From the NCBI RefSeq assembly GCF_916618955.1, contig NZ_OU745390.1, positions 1,798,001 to 1,862,000 on the forward strand: a DNA stretch of 64,000 bases. The letters run 5' to 3'. The position numbers and the translations under genes are program-made. Numbering within the stretch: the stretch's first letter is position 1; each line of letters opens with the position of its first letter. This stretch comes from Pseudomonas sp. Marseille-Q3773 (lineage in GTDB: Bacteria; Pseudomonadota; Gammaproteobacteria; Pseudomonadales; Pseudomonadaceae). The notes beneath the pieces were generated by a model. That model was not told where the DNA came from. It was given only the letters and a program-made list of their open reading frames with translations, and did no database searches. Shown here one piece after another: positions 6,970 through 15,451 of the stretch.

Positions 6970-9587
6970 TGCCTATGAACCTGCCCCACCTGCGCCGTAC
7001 AGTCGTTCTAGCCCTGCGGGCCTCGGCCATGGCTGGCCTGGCCTTGCTGCCATGGGCGGGCTGGGCATCGGAATGGCAAGCCAGTGTCGATGAACAGAAT
7101 GGCCTGCCCACGGTCACCCAAGGCGGTGGGCCGGTGATGAAAGCCAGGTTCGACTTCTGGGCGGCCAACTGGAGCTGGACCGGCTTCGATACCACGGTCA
7201 AGGTCAACGGGCCCTACCACTACACGCTACAGGGTAAGAACAAGGCACTGGATTTCGACCTGACAGCGGATATCCGCAAGCAGCAGGCGCAAACCCTGAG
7301 CTGGGTCTTCGACCTCGACGCCCACAGCCGCCAGGCCGGGGTGATGGGCGGTGGCCTGGTGTTCCAGTTCGACCCGGCGCGCATTGCCGGGGACATGGGC
7401 GCCCCGCAGCTGCTGCCCGGCAACCGTGGCTGGTCATGGGGCAAGCCAGACCAGGGCCGACGCATCGAGATGCGCTTCGATCCGCCGCTGGCCAAGTTGT
7501 ATTTCGAACGCGGCAACCCGTCCGAGGTGCGTGCGTTCATCTACAGCGACCCGATCAATCCCGGCCGGCAGCAGATCAAGGCGGTGCTGAACGTTACCGG
7601 CGACATCGACCTGGGGCCAACCCCCAGCGAGCGCTTCGGCCTGGCCGACCCGGCCAGCTGGCCCGATGACCAGCTGGACTGGCGCACCTCGCCTGTAGAC
7701 CTGTCCTTTCTCAATGCAGCGGAAAAGCCCGCAGGCAAGCGCGGCTTCGTCAAGGCTGTCGGCGAGCAGCTGATGTTCGCCGACAACACCCCGGCGCGCT
7801 TCTGGGGCACCAACCTGTCCGCCTATGCATTGTTCAAGAGCCCGGACGAAGAAATCCGCGTACAGGCCAAGCGCCTGTCGGCCCTGGGCTTCAACCTGGT
7901 GCGCCTGCACCACCACGACTCGCCGTGGGTCAGCCCGAACGTGTTCGGTGACGGCACCCTGGTGCGCGATACCCGCCAGCTCGATGCCGAGTCGCTGCGC
8001 AAGCTGGATGTGTGGATCAAGGCGCTCAAGGACGAAGGTATCTATGTCTGGCTGGACATGCATGTACAGCGGGCGCTTACCGCCAACGACAACATTGACG
8101 ACTTCGAAGAGATCGCCAAGGGCCAGGACCATGTCGACCTGAAGGGTTACGCCTATGTCAACCGCAGCATCCAGCAGGCCATGCAGCGCTTTGCCGAGCA
8201 GTACCTGAGCCACGTCAACCCGTACACCGGGCTGGCCTACAAGGACGACCCGGCCATTGCCGCGGTGCTGATCACCAACGAGAACGACCTCACCCAGCAT
8301 TACGGCAACGCCTTGCTGCCGGACAAGGACGTACCCCGCCACAGCGCACGCTACATGGATGCGGCCAAGGCGTTCGCCCGCCAGCATGATTTACCGGGCG
8401 ACCGGGTCTGGCGCGCCTGGGAGCACGGCCCGTCGAAACTGTTTCTCAATGACCTGGAGCAGCGTTTCGATGCCGAGATGATTGCGCACCTGCGCAACCT
8501 CGGCGTGAAGGTGCCGATCGCCACCACCAGCACCTGGGGCGGCAACGGCCTCAGTGCACTGCCGGCACTGAGCGCAGGCGATGTGATCGATGCCCACAGC
8601 TATGGCGCCAATGGCCAGCTGGAAAAGAACCCGTTGAGCAGCGACGGCATGATCGACTGGCTGGCCGCCGCCCAGGTGATCGGCAAACCGATGACCGTTA
8701 GCGAATGGAACGCCGAACCCTTCCCGCTGCCCGACCGCCACTCACTGCCGCTGTACGTGGCCGCTACTGGCAGCCACCAGGGCTGGGACGCCATGCTGCA
8801 GTATGCCTACAGCCAGCAGGCCTTCAATCCCGGCTGGCGCACGGCGGATAACTGGCATGCCTACAACGACCCGGCCATGCTCGCCACCCTGCCTGCCGCC
8901 GCCCTGCTCTACCGCCGCGCAGACGTGCGCCAGGCCACTACCCGCTACGTATTCGCGCCGACGCCCGCCATGCTGTACAACCAGGAGATCACCCCGCGCA
9001 ACTCGCCACTGCTGCGCACGGCCATGGAGAAGGGCCAACTGCAGATCGCCCTGCCGCAGACGCCGGAACTGCCCTGGTTGCAGCCCGCCGCCATTCCGGC
9101 CGATGCGCAGCTGCTGCAGGACCCGGGGCAGGCCTTGCTGGCGGACAACGCCAGCGAAGCGGTTACCGACACCGGTGAACTCAGACGCAACTGGCAACAA
9201 GGCATCTACACCATCGACAGCGCGCTGACACAAGCCGCCACCGGCTGGCTGGGTGGCCGCTCGATCAGCCTCGGCGCCATCCAGGTGCAGGCACAGACCC
9301 CCTATGCCAGCGTCGTGGTGCAAAGCCTGGATGGCCAGCCCCTGGGCCAGTCGCGCGAGTTGCTGGTGTCGCTGGGCACCCGTGCCGTGCCCAGGGCCGA
9401 GGCCAATACACCGTTCAACGTCGAGCCGCTTGCCGGCACCTTGACCATCAAGGCGCCTGCTGGCCTGAAGCTGTTCGCCCGCGAGGCACCGGCCCAGCTG
9501 AAACCTTTGCCGGTGGCTTACCAGGATGGGCATTACCGCATCACGTTCGACGGCCAGTACATGTCCAATTGGCTGTTCTTGAAATAG
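6969..9587 (+). CDS. Secreted TIM-barrel glycoside hydrolase-like protein (clan GH-A)
   Basis: An 872-residue protein with an N-terminal signal peptide (basic LRRT, hydrophobic core, cut near GWA-SEW, about residue 32). A beta-rich region precedes a central TIM barrel: GFNLVRLHHHDSP, YVWLDMHVQ, then AAVLITNEND with Glu438 as the probable acid/base and MTVSEWNAEP with Glu579 as the probable nucleophile. That spacing fits clan GH-A glycosidases such as GH5 cellulases or mannanases. A C-terminal beta domain follows. It likely trims or releases the EPS in the periplasm or outside, as glycosidases in alginate, Pel and cellulose loci do. It starts within the stop codon of the polymerase gene. Substrate is unknown. 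Confidence 0.82.
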   Translation: MPMNLPHLRRTVVLALRASAMAGLALLPWAGWASEWQASVDEQNGLPTVTQGGGPVMKARFDFWAANWSWTGFDTTVKVNGPYHYTLQGKNKALDFDLTADIRKQQAQTLSWVFDLDAHSRQAGVMGGGLVFQFDPARIAGDMGAPQLLPGNRGWSWGKPDQGRRIEMRFDPPLAKLYFERGNPSEVRAFIYSDPINPGRQQIKAVLNVTGDIDLGPTPSERFGLADPASWPDDQLDWRTSPVDLSFLNAAEKPAGKRGFVKAVGEQLMFADNTPARFWGTNLSAYALFKSPDEEIRVQAKRLSALGFNLVRLHHHDSPWVSPNVFGDGTLVRDTRQLDAESLRKLDVWIKALKDEGIYVWLDMHVQRALTANDNIDDFEEIAKGQDHVDLKGYAYVNRSIQQAMQRFAEQYLSHVNPYTGLAYKDDPAIAAVLITNENDLTQHYGNALLPDKDVPRHSARYMDAAKAFARQHDLPGDRVWRAWEHGPSKLFLNDLEQRFDAEMIAHLRNLGVKVPIATTSTWGGNGLSALPALSAGDVIDAHSYGANGQLEKNPLSSDGMIDWLAAAQVIGKPMTVSEWNAEPFPLPDRHSLPLYVAATGSHQGWDAMLQYAYSQQAFNPGWRTADNWHAYNDPAMLATLPAAALLYRRADVRQATTRYVFAPTPAMLYNQEITPRNSPLLRTAMEKGQLQIALPQTPELPWLQPAAIPADAQLLQDPGQALLADNASEAVTDTGELRRNWQQGIYTIDSALTQAATGWLGGRSISLGAIQVQAQTPYASVVVQSLDGQPLGQSRELLVSLGTRAVPRAEANTPFNVEPLAGTLTIKAPAGLKLFAREAPAQLKPLPVAYQDGHYRITFDGQYMSNWLFLK

Positions 9588-9695
9588 GGCATATGGCCAT
9601 CTACCCTCAAGCAGACCTGTAGCTGAAGCGCCCGCCCGGTCTCGGCCAGGGATGATTCACTGCGGCTGTACAACAGCAGAGTCCGGGAGGCATGG

Positions 9696-10670
9696 ATGAA
9701 GTTTCTGGTTGTCGGTGGCGCAGGCTACATCGGCTCGCACATGGTCAAGCACCTGCTTGGCAGTGGCCATGAGGTGGTGGTCGCCGACCTGGTCTCGCCC
9801 GGCCCCGGCGTGCAGTGGGCCAGGCTGGACATCGCCGACGAGCCTGCGCTGGACGTGCTGTTCGCCGTTTGCCAGTTCGATGCGGTGTTCCACTTTGCCT
9901 CGTTCATCCAGGTCGGCGAATCTGTCAGCGCGCCCGGCAAGTACTACCAGAACAATGTCGCGGCAACCCTTGCGCTGCTGCAGGCCATGGTCAATGCCGG
10001 TATTCGCTACCTGGTGTTTTCTTCCAGCGCTGCCGTTTATGGCAACCCGCAATATGTACCGATCGACGAAGCGCACGCCAAGGGGCCGATCAACCCGTAT
10101 GGGCTGAGCAAGTGGATGGTCGAGCAGATTCTCGAGGACTTCGACCGCGCCTATGGCCTGAAGTCGGTGTGCCTGCGCTATTTCAATGCGGCGGGCGCCG
10201 ACCCGCAAGGTGAGTTGGGCGAGCGGCATGACCCGGAAACCCACCTGATCCCGCTGATCCTGCAGGCCGCTTCGGGCCGGCGTGATGCAATCACCGTGTT
10301 TGGCCGCGACTACGACACCGCGGATGGCACCTGCATACGCGACTACGTGCATGTCAGCGACCTGGCAGCGGCCCATGCGCTGGCGGTGGACTACCTGCTG
10401 GCCGGCGGCGAGCGCAGCGCATTCAACCTGGGCAATGGCCTGGGCTTTTCCGTGCAGCAGGTAATCGATACGGCCCGGGCAGTGACCGGCCGGCCGATAC
10501 GCAGCCTCGATGCCCCGCGCCGTGCCGGCGACCCGCCGCGGCTGGTGGCGGATGCTGGCAAGGCCATGCGTGTGCTGGGCTGGCGCCCGGAGTATGCCGA
10601 GCTGGAGCAGATCGTGCGGCATGCGTGGCAATGGGAATTGCAGTATCCGTGGCCGATGCGCCAGCGCTAG
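9696..10670 (+). CDS. galE: UDP-glucose 4-epimerase
   Basis: A 324-residue extended short-chain dehydrogenase that interconverts UDP-glucose and UDP-galactose (or the N-acetyl forms), supplying UDP-galactose for the EPS glycosyltransferases. GGAGYIGSH at residues 7-15 is the NAD-binding loop, SSSAAVYG supplies the catalytic Ser, and Tyr135/Lys139 (YGLSK) the proton relay. YFNAAGADPQGELGE and RDYVHVSDLA are GalE signatures. GGGAGG (part of CGGGAGG, ending at 9690) is the ribosome site; another ATG at 9692 is out of frame. It follows the glycosidase gene by 108 bp on the same strand and converges with the kinase gene. Confidence 0.93.
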   Translation: MKFLVVGGAGYIGSHMVKHLLGSGHEVVVADLVSPGPGVQWARLDIADEPALDVLFAVCQFDAVFHFASFIQVGESVSAPGKYYQNNVAATLALLQAMVNAGIRYLVFSSSAAVYGNPQYVPIDEAHAKGPINPYGLSKWMVEQILEDFDRAYGLKSVCLRYFNAAGADPQGELGERHDPETHLIPLILQAASGRRDAITVFGRDYDTADGTCIRDYVHVSDLAAAHALAVDYLLAGGERSAFNLGNGLGFSVQQVIDTARAVTGRPIRSLDAPRRAGDPPRLVADAGKAMRVLGWRPEYAELEQIVRHAWQWELQYPWPMRQR

Positions 10671-10703
10671 TGCATGCGCCATGCCTGCTTGCAGGCAAAA
10701 GGC

Positions 10704-11510
10704 TCAATAATAGGTTCGTGGCTGCTCGTCTGCCTTGTTAAGCACCGTGCCGACCAGGTTCACCCTGCCCAGGTGGTGCAGGCAATCCTCGATTTCCTTC
10801 TTGGTGTTCATTCCGTTGGCCACCACCAGCAGCACACAGTCGAACTTGGGTATCACGGTGATTGCATCGTCAGAGCTGAGCAACGGTGGCAAATCGAAAA
10901 TGCAGATGCGCGACTCATAGCGGTTGCGCAGGTCGCTGATCAGGTTGCCCACCTTGGGCGAGGACAGCATTTCGGTGGACATCGGCACTGGCACCCGGGT
11001 TGGCAGCACCACGAACCGGGGCAAAGTCGGGTTGACCAGGCAGTCCTGCAACTCGGCCTGGTCATTCAGGAACTCGTTCAATGCCTGCTCCATGGGCAGG
11101 CCCAGGGTGCTGCCGACCTTGGGCCGACGCAGGTCGAAATCCACCAGCAACGCGGTCCTGGTGGTGTGGTGGGCGATGCTCATGGCCAGGTTGATGGCCA
11201 GCACGGTCTTGCCCGCTTCAGGCGTTGGCGAGGTGATGGCCAGGGTCCGCCAGCCGTTTTCTTCCATGGTCCTGAGCACTTGGGTGCGCAGCAGGTCGAT
11301 CGGCCCGTTCATGTTGGAGTTCTTGTTGTACGCCACGATGCGGTGGCGTTCCAGATGCTCCGCGCGCAGCGGCACCACCTTGGTGTTCACGTAATCGAAC
11401 TGGCCCGGCACTTCCGCCAGTGCCGTACCGGGGGCGGGTGACAAGGCCTGGGGGGTGCCCGGGGTTACCGGGTGAAGATTGTTGCCCACAGCCGGCTTGG
11501 TCCTGTCCAT
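10704..11510 (-). CDS. Tyrosine-kinase-like exopolysaccharide ATPase (CpsD/BY-kinase family)
   Basis: This 268-residue cytoplasmic protein has a MinD/CpsD-type fold: SPTPEAGKT as Walker A, LLVDFDLRRP as Walker A' and IFDLPPLL as Walker B. The C-terminus ends PRTYY; such tyrosine tails are the autophosphorylation sites of bacterial tyrosine kinases that set polymer length with a Wzz/Wzc-type membrane partner, here the gene just upstream. The Walker A has PEAGKT where many have GEGKS. ATG 11510 with AAGGAAG upstream is chosen over a TTG at 11528 that would overlap the upstream gene. Kinase and membrane part are separate proteins, as in Gram-positive systems and several environmental Gram-negatives. 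Confidence 0.85.
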   Translation of the reverse strand: MDRTKPAVGNNLHPVTPGTPQALSPAPGTALAEVPGQFDYVNTKVVPLRAEHLERHRIVAYNKNSNMNGPIDLLRTQVLRTMEENGWRTLAITSPTPEAGKTVLAINLAMSIAHHTTRTALLVDFDLRRPKVGSTLGLPMEQALNEFLNDQAELQDCLVNPTLPRFVVLPTRVPVPMSTEMLSSPKVGNLISDLRNRYESRICIFDLPPLLSSDDAITVIPKFDCVLLVVANGMNTKKEIEDCLHHLGRVNLVGTVLNKADEQPRTYY

Positions 11511-11520
11511 CACTGCTTCC

Positions 11521-13083
11521 TTATGCAAACCGAGACATGACTTTCAACAGCAGCACATCCAGTGGCATGTAGAACACGTGCACCAGCACTATCAGGATAG
11601 CTACCAGCAGCAACGCCGCCAGCAACAGCCAGTTGCGCCAACGCCTGCGTCGGGCCACGTCGGCCTTGGTGTCGATATACGGTAACGCCACCAGCACCCG
11701 TCGGCCCAGCAGATTCTCCAGGGCACCGACGCCGCGAATACGCTGGTTGAACATTTCCAGCACCATCACCAGCACCCCAGCGCCTGCCGGTGCCAGTACC
11801 AGGCCCAGCGCGGCGATCTTCTTGCGGTTGGGCTTGACCGGCTTCTCCGGCATCAACGGTGGCTCCAGCAGGACAAAGCGCTCGGCCTTGTTTTCCTGCT
11901 CGAGGCTTTCGGTAATCTTCGCGCCCATTTCCTTGGCCCGGATTTCTTCGTACTTCTTGCGCGCGTTGTCATGGTCACGCATCAGCGTCACCAGGCCACG
12001 CTCGACCTGCGGCGCCTCGAGAATCTCGGCCTCGTAGCCTTCCATCTTCCTGGTCAGTTCGCGTTTCTGCTCGGCCAGTGAAGCGATGCGCACCTGTGCC
12101 GCGCTGATCTTGGCCCGCACCCGGGCAGCGTCGAGGCTGCTGGTGGAAACCGCCGCCGTGGCATTGCCGCTGGCTTCGAGCGCCTGGATCTTGCGCTTGA
12201 CCGCCACCACATCAGGGTGAGCTTCCTTGTAGCGGCTCAGCAGCCGCGCATACTCGGCCTTCAGGCTTGGCAGGTCCTGAGCTTCATCGGCCGCCGCCAC
12301 GCGCGGGCCATCGAGCGCCTTGGTCGCCAGCCCGGCATTGGCCGCAGACAGTTCCAGTTCCAGGTAACGCAGCTCTTCCTGGGCGGCCTTGTAATCACGG
12401 TCGACCTCGCGGAATTCCAGTTCCGAGCGCGACAGCATGTTCATGCGCAGGGTCTGGTGCTCGGGCAAGGCATTGGCATGGGCCTGCTTGAAGTCCGCCA
12501 GCTGGTTCTCCAGGCTGGCCAGCTCGGCCCCCAGCTTGTTCGCTTCCTGGGTCAGGAACTCGGTGGTTTCGTTGGCGCGCTCGGTGCGCTGCTTGAGGTT
12601 CTCGTTGAGGAACAGCGTGACCAGTTCGTCCGCGACTTCCTTGGCCACTTCCGGCTGACGGTGCTCGAACGACACATTGAACGCCACCGTCGCTTCACCG
12701 CGCCCGCGTACATAGGTGGTGAGGCTCTGGACCACGATGGCACTGCGCATCTGCTCGATCCGGTCGCTTTCGCTCAAGCGCGGGTCGGCAAACAAATGGT
12801 ACTTGCCGATGATGCGCAACAGGTTCTCGCGGGTCATCACCCGCTGGCGAATCACCTCGATGCGTTCATCGGCAAAGCTGGTGTTGTTGGTCGAGACCAG
12901 TTCGGGTGAAATCTGCTGCGATTCCACCAGGATGGTGCCGGTCGCCTGGTAAATGGGTGGCACCATCACGGCAACTGCGACGGTCGCGGCCAGAATGACT
13001 ACGATGCTGACCCCCAATAACAGGGCCCGGTCCTTGATTATGGCGATGTAATCTCTGAGGGACAGCTCGTAATCGGACTTCAT
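11521..13083 (-). CDS. Wzz/GNVR polysaccharide chain-length and co-polymerase protein
   Basis: A 520-residue inner-membrane protein. A Wzz domain with TM1 follows LRDYIAIIKDRALLLG, then comes a long periplasmic part of coiled coils (residues about 160-400), a Pro-rich PEKPVKPNRKK segment, a second TM, a short cytoplasmic loop with LLGRRVLVALPYIDTKAD and a further C-terminal TM. This is the membrane half of a Wzc-like co-polymerase without a fused kinase; the separate ATPase lies 10 bp downstream. Together they would set EPS chain length and open the Wza-type channel. ATG 13083 with AGGTGG upstream is preferred to a GTG at 13092. Confidence 0.88.
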   Translation of the reverse strand: MKSDYELSLRDYIAIIKDRALLLGVSIVVILAATVAVAVMVPPIYQATGTILVESQQISPELVSTNNTSFADERIEVIRQRVMTRENLLRIIGKYHLFADPRLSESDRIEQMRSAIVVQSLTTYVRGRGEATVAFNVSFEHRQPEVAKEVADELVTLFLNENLKQRTERANETTEFLTQEANKLGAELASLENQLADFKQAHANALPEHQTLRMNMLSRSELEFREVDRDYKAAQEELRYLELELSAANAGLATKALDGPRVAAADEAQDLPSLKAEYARLLSRYKEAHPDVVAVKRKIQALEASGNATAAVSTSSLDAARVRAKISAAQVRIASLAEQKRELTRKMEGYEAEILEAPQVERGLVTLMRDHDNARKKYEEIRAKEMGAKITESLEQENKAERFVLLEPPLMPEKPVKPNRKKIAALGLVLAPAGAGVLVMVLEMFNQRIRGVGALENLLGRRVLVALPYIDTKADVARRRRWRNWLLLAALLLVAILIVLVHVFYMPLDVLLLKVMSRFA

Positions 13084-13103
13084 GGGGGCCACCTGCCTGA
13101 AGT

Positions 13104-14219
13104 TCAGATGTCGGGGTACCTGTACGTCAATGTCAAACCCACGATCGTAGCGCTCGCATCAGCTTCGTGATCCTGCTGGCGTTCCTTGTACATCAGCGAC
13201 AGGCGCAGGTCCCAGTACGGCGAGAACTCGCGGCTGGCCCACACACTGTAGGTCTGCAAGGTGTTGGGCGTCTGCCCTTTGCTGTCCTGCCAGGCGGCGT
13301 CGGCACCCACCCGGGTCCGCTCACCGAGCGCATAGCTCCATACACCGCGCACCTGGTCCAGTTCCGCGAAGCCGCCTTCGGCGCTGGCGACCGTGCTGCG
13401 CTCGGCGGTGAAGCTGGCAAGCGCGCGCACACCGGTGTACAGCAGCGCAACACCACCCTCCCCGCGTCCGCCACCTTCGCTACCGGAGACTTGAGTGGCC
13501 CCCACGTGCGCATCGGCGCTGAGGCTTTCGGACAACTGATACTTCACCCCGACCGCCGGGCTGTAACTGTTCGAGGCCGTCGCCGTCTGGTCCTGCTCGG
13601 GCTCGTAACGGCGGACACCCAAGCGGCTGTACACATCAGCCCGCTCGCTCCAGGCGTAGGTCCAGGTGAACACGTTGCCCAGTTCCTCGTAGCCCGTCAG
13701 CGTACTGATGTCATAACGGGCTCGGTTGTAGGTAGTCTCGTTGCTCAACGTGCTGCGTTCGGTAACGGCCTGGCTCCAGTTGCCGGTCAGGGTATAGAGC
13801 TTCTGCGTGCCATCGGTGGTGACCACACCGGTATCCAGCACCGTTCCCGACAACGTCGAGCTTTCGTTGTAACGTGCCAGCAGGCCAAAACGCCCGCGTT
13901 CGGTCTGGCGTTGCCAGCCCAGGCTCACATCAGGGTCCTCACGGTTGTCCACCACCGCCGTGTCGGACGAGCGCATCACATGCATGCCCAGCCCCAAGCG
14001 CAGTTCGTCACGATCGAAGGTGCCGATCAGGGTGTAATCGGGCGCGATGATCGTGCGCGTTATGCCCTTTTCTCCCGACGACAGCAACAACGGGTTGCTG
14101 TCATATTCGACGGATGTCGGTACGACTACCGTCGACTGCCAATTTGCCGCCAGAACCGCGTCCGTAAATGGCAACACCAATATTGCCGTTGCAATGCGAG
14201 TTGTTCTAAGAAGTGGCAT
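13104..14219 (-). CDS. Outer-membrane beta-barrel protein of the EPS export system
   Basis: A 371-residue secreted protein: signal peptide ending near VLA-ANWQ (about residue 25), then alternating amphipathic strands rich in Tyr, Trp, Thr and Arg, ending YRYPDI with an aromatic/hydrophobic C-terminal strand typical of barrels inserted by the BAM complex. Similar barrels sit in EPS loci of the EpsL or XrtA-associated kind, next to Wza and Wzz-like genes, and may help polymer cross the outer membrane. ATG 14219 (MPLLRTTRIA) is chosen over a TTG one codon earlier. The ribosome site is weak, so translation may depend on the wza-like gene ending 24 bp upstream. Confidence 0.78.
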   Translation of the reverse strand: MPLLRTTRIATAILVLPFTDAVLAANWQSTVVVPTSVEYDSNPLLLSSGEKGITRTIIAPDYTLIGTFDRDELRLGLGMHVMRSSDTAVVDNREDPDVSLGWQRQTERGRFGLLARYNESSTLSGTVLDTGVVTTDGTQKLYTLTGNWSQAVTERSTLSNETTYNRARYDISTLTGYEELGNVFTWTYAWSERADVYSRLGVRRYEPEQDQTATASNSYSPAVGVKYQLSESLSADAHVGATQVSGSEGGGRGEGGVALLYTGVRALASFTAERSTVASAEGGFAELDQVRGVWSYALGERTRVGADAAWQDSKGQTPNTLQTYSVWASREFSPYWDLRLSLMYKERQQDHEADASATIVGLTLTYRYPDI

Positions 14220-14243
14220 CAAGTGTTCTTATTGAGGGCAAGA

Positions 14244-14798
14244 TCAAGGAACGACCAGCGTATCGCCAGCCTGAAGTTGGATGTTGGTAGACATATCCCT
14301 GCCAGACACCAGGTCTTTATATCGCACAGGCAGGATTTTTTGGGAAGTACCGGTACCGCGCACCACCTTGATTTCGCTTTCATCAGCAAACTTGTCGAGG
14401 CCACCCGACATGCTCAGGGCCTGCAGCACTGCGGTAGGGCCCGCCATTTGTACCGGCCCGGGCTTGATGACTTTCCCTTGTACATAGACCAAGTTGCCGG
14501 CGATGCTCTTGACGACAACGCTGACGTTCGGGTCGGGGAGGAATTTTTCGAGTTTGGCGGCCACTTGTTTTTCAACCGCCGTTACATCCAGCCCGGCAAC
14601 TTCGATGCGCCCGGCCAGAGGGAAAGTGATACTGCCATCGGGCAAGACGGTGGCTTCCTGACGCAGGCTGTCTTCCTGCCACACCGAAACCATCACCACA
14701 TCGCCGGGGCTGAGCAGGTAGGTACCGTTCGGCTCGGCATTGCCGGCACCAGACCACACTGTCAACAGGCACAACACGGCAAACATTGAACGCACCAT
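14244..14798 (-). CDS. Short Wza-like polysaccharide export protein
   Basis: A 184-residue periplasmic or outer-membrane protein with a signal peptide (cut near GNA-EPN, residue 20-21), a poly_export domain (YLLSPGDVVMVSVWQE, about residues 27-42) and one SLBB domain (VYVQGKVIKPGPVQM...). It should form or dock to the EPS exit channel. It is about half the length of E. coli Wza and lacks both a lipobox Cys and the C-terminal amphipathic helix that makes the Wza pore, so the downstream barrel protein may provide the outer-membrane passage. ATG 14798 is preferred because GGAGGG precedes it. It is the first large gene of the export block. Confidence 0.86.
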   Translation of the reverse strand: MVRSMFAVLCLLTVWSGAGNAEPNGTYLLSPGDVVMVSVWQEDSLRQEATVLPDGSITFPLAGRIEVAGLDVTAVEKQVAAKLEKFLPDPNVSVVVKSIAGNLVYVQGKVIKPGPVQMAGPTAVLQALSMSGGLDKFADESEIKVVRGTGTSQKILPVRYKDLVSGRDMSTNIQLQAGDTLVVP

Positions 14799-14979
14799 GA
14801 GGGTCCCTCCGGCCAAAAGGCCCGACGAAGAGCACTGAATGAGAACAGCTCGCCAACTCTCGCTCCGCTTTGCGGCCTAGACCCGCCGCGACGGCCTCAC
14901 CATCCTGGACGCCCTTGCCTTGACGCTGTGCAGCCTGAGTTGCATTGCCTGCAACCGTGGACCTTCAGGGGCTACTGGC

Positions 14980-15007
14980 AATATAGCAACGCTTGGCAAA
15001 TTCACAA
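14980..15007 (-). promoter_or_regulatory. Candidate promoter of the EPS export operon
   Basis: On the minus strand TTGTGA (15002-15007) and TATATT (14980-14985) are separated by 16 bases. Transcription would start near 14973, giving a leader of about 175 bases before the wza-like ATG at 14798. I saw no other element in the 15024-14799 gap. The -35 would overlap the space just after the 58-residue protein's stop, so read-through from that gene is also possible. Confidence 0.4.
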
Positions 15008-15024
15008 GGAAGCCCGCGGCCGGC

Positions 15025-15201
15025 TCAGATTTTCCTTCTGTTGGCGACCGCCACAAAACCCACGACAGCAAAGGCAAACAACCAACCGGCGGTTGAAACA
15101 GGCATGATACTGTTCTGGTTGATGTACGAATCCGCAGCGCGTGCCGCGCCACTTAACAACGCCAGCAAAAACATCGCCTTTATTATCAGCGCCGTGCGCA
15201 T
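15025..15201 (-). CDS. Small exported protein with exosortase-type C-terminal signal
   Basis: A 58-residue protein with a very strong ribosome site (AAGGAGGGG) before the ATG at 15201. Residues 1-23 form a signal peptide (MRTALIIKAMFLLALLSG, cut near ARA-AD). Only about ten residues follow before MPVSTAGWLFAFAVVGFVAV and the basic end NRRKI. A Pro-x-x-x-Ala motif, one membrane helix with an early WLF and a terminal Arg/Arg/Lys cluster is the layout of PEP-CTERM/VPxPA sorting signals cut by exosortases, which are tied to EPS loci. No exosortase gene is visible in the window. It lies directly upstream of the EPS export operon. It could also be a plain small membrane protein. Confidence 0.7.
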   Translation of the reverse strand: MRTALIIKAMFLLALLSGAARAADSYINQNSIMPVSTAGWLFAFAVVGFVAVANRRKI

Positions 15202-15299
15202 ACGCCCCTCCTTTAAAAAGGAAAATCAATTAGTTATTGGCGTGGTGTTGCGGGAGTTGTGTCGCTGCTGAATTGAGCTTATGAGCACAAACCCACTGC

Positions 15300-15362
15300 G
15301 TCAATGATCCGACACAATAATAAAAATCAATGAGCAGCCGGCCGACTCGTCAAAATACCGAC
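15300..15362. promoter_or_regulatory. Pair of direct repeats GTCAA-N4-CCGAC upstream of the EPS export block
   Basis: GTCAATGATCCGAC (15300-15313) and GTCAAAATACCGAC (15349-15362) share GTCAA-N4-CCGAC in the same orientation, 49 bp start to start. They lie in the 250-base gap (15202-15451) between the small exported protein and the XRE regulator gene. Two similar sites on nearly the same helix face suggest a cooperative regulator. They resemble the outer bases of the FleQ consensus (GTCA...GAC) but the AT centre does not fit. Nothing else was recognised in this gap. Confidence 0.4.
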
Positions 15363-15451
15363 AGGCAAACTGTGCATGAGCGCATGCGCTGGCTGGCGCC
15401 AACGTTTCATCGGTGAGAAAAGCCGAAGACGGGACGCAAGGCCCCGCCGTT

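Noticed and set aside
10682..10697. Hairpin TGCCTG-CTTG-CAGGCA between galE and the kinase gene as terminator
   Set aside because: Only 6 bp and no T-tract on either strand in the right place.
14993..15271. Plus-strand 92-codon frame over the small exosortase-like gene
   Set aside because: The minus-strand 58-codon gene has a much better ribosome site and a coherent signal peptide and membrane helix; the plus frame has neither.
15300..15362. Naming the direct repeats as FleQ boxes
   Set aside because: Only 10 of 14 positions fit the consensus I recall and the AT-rich centre is wrong, so they are reported as unnamed repeats.
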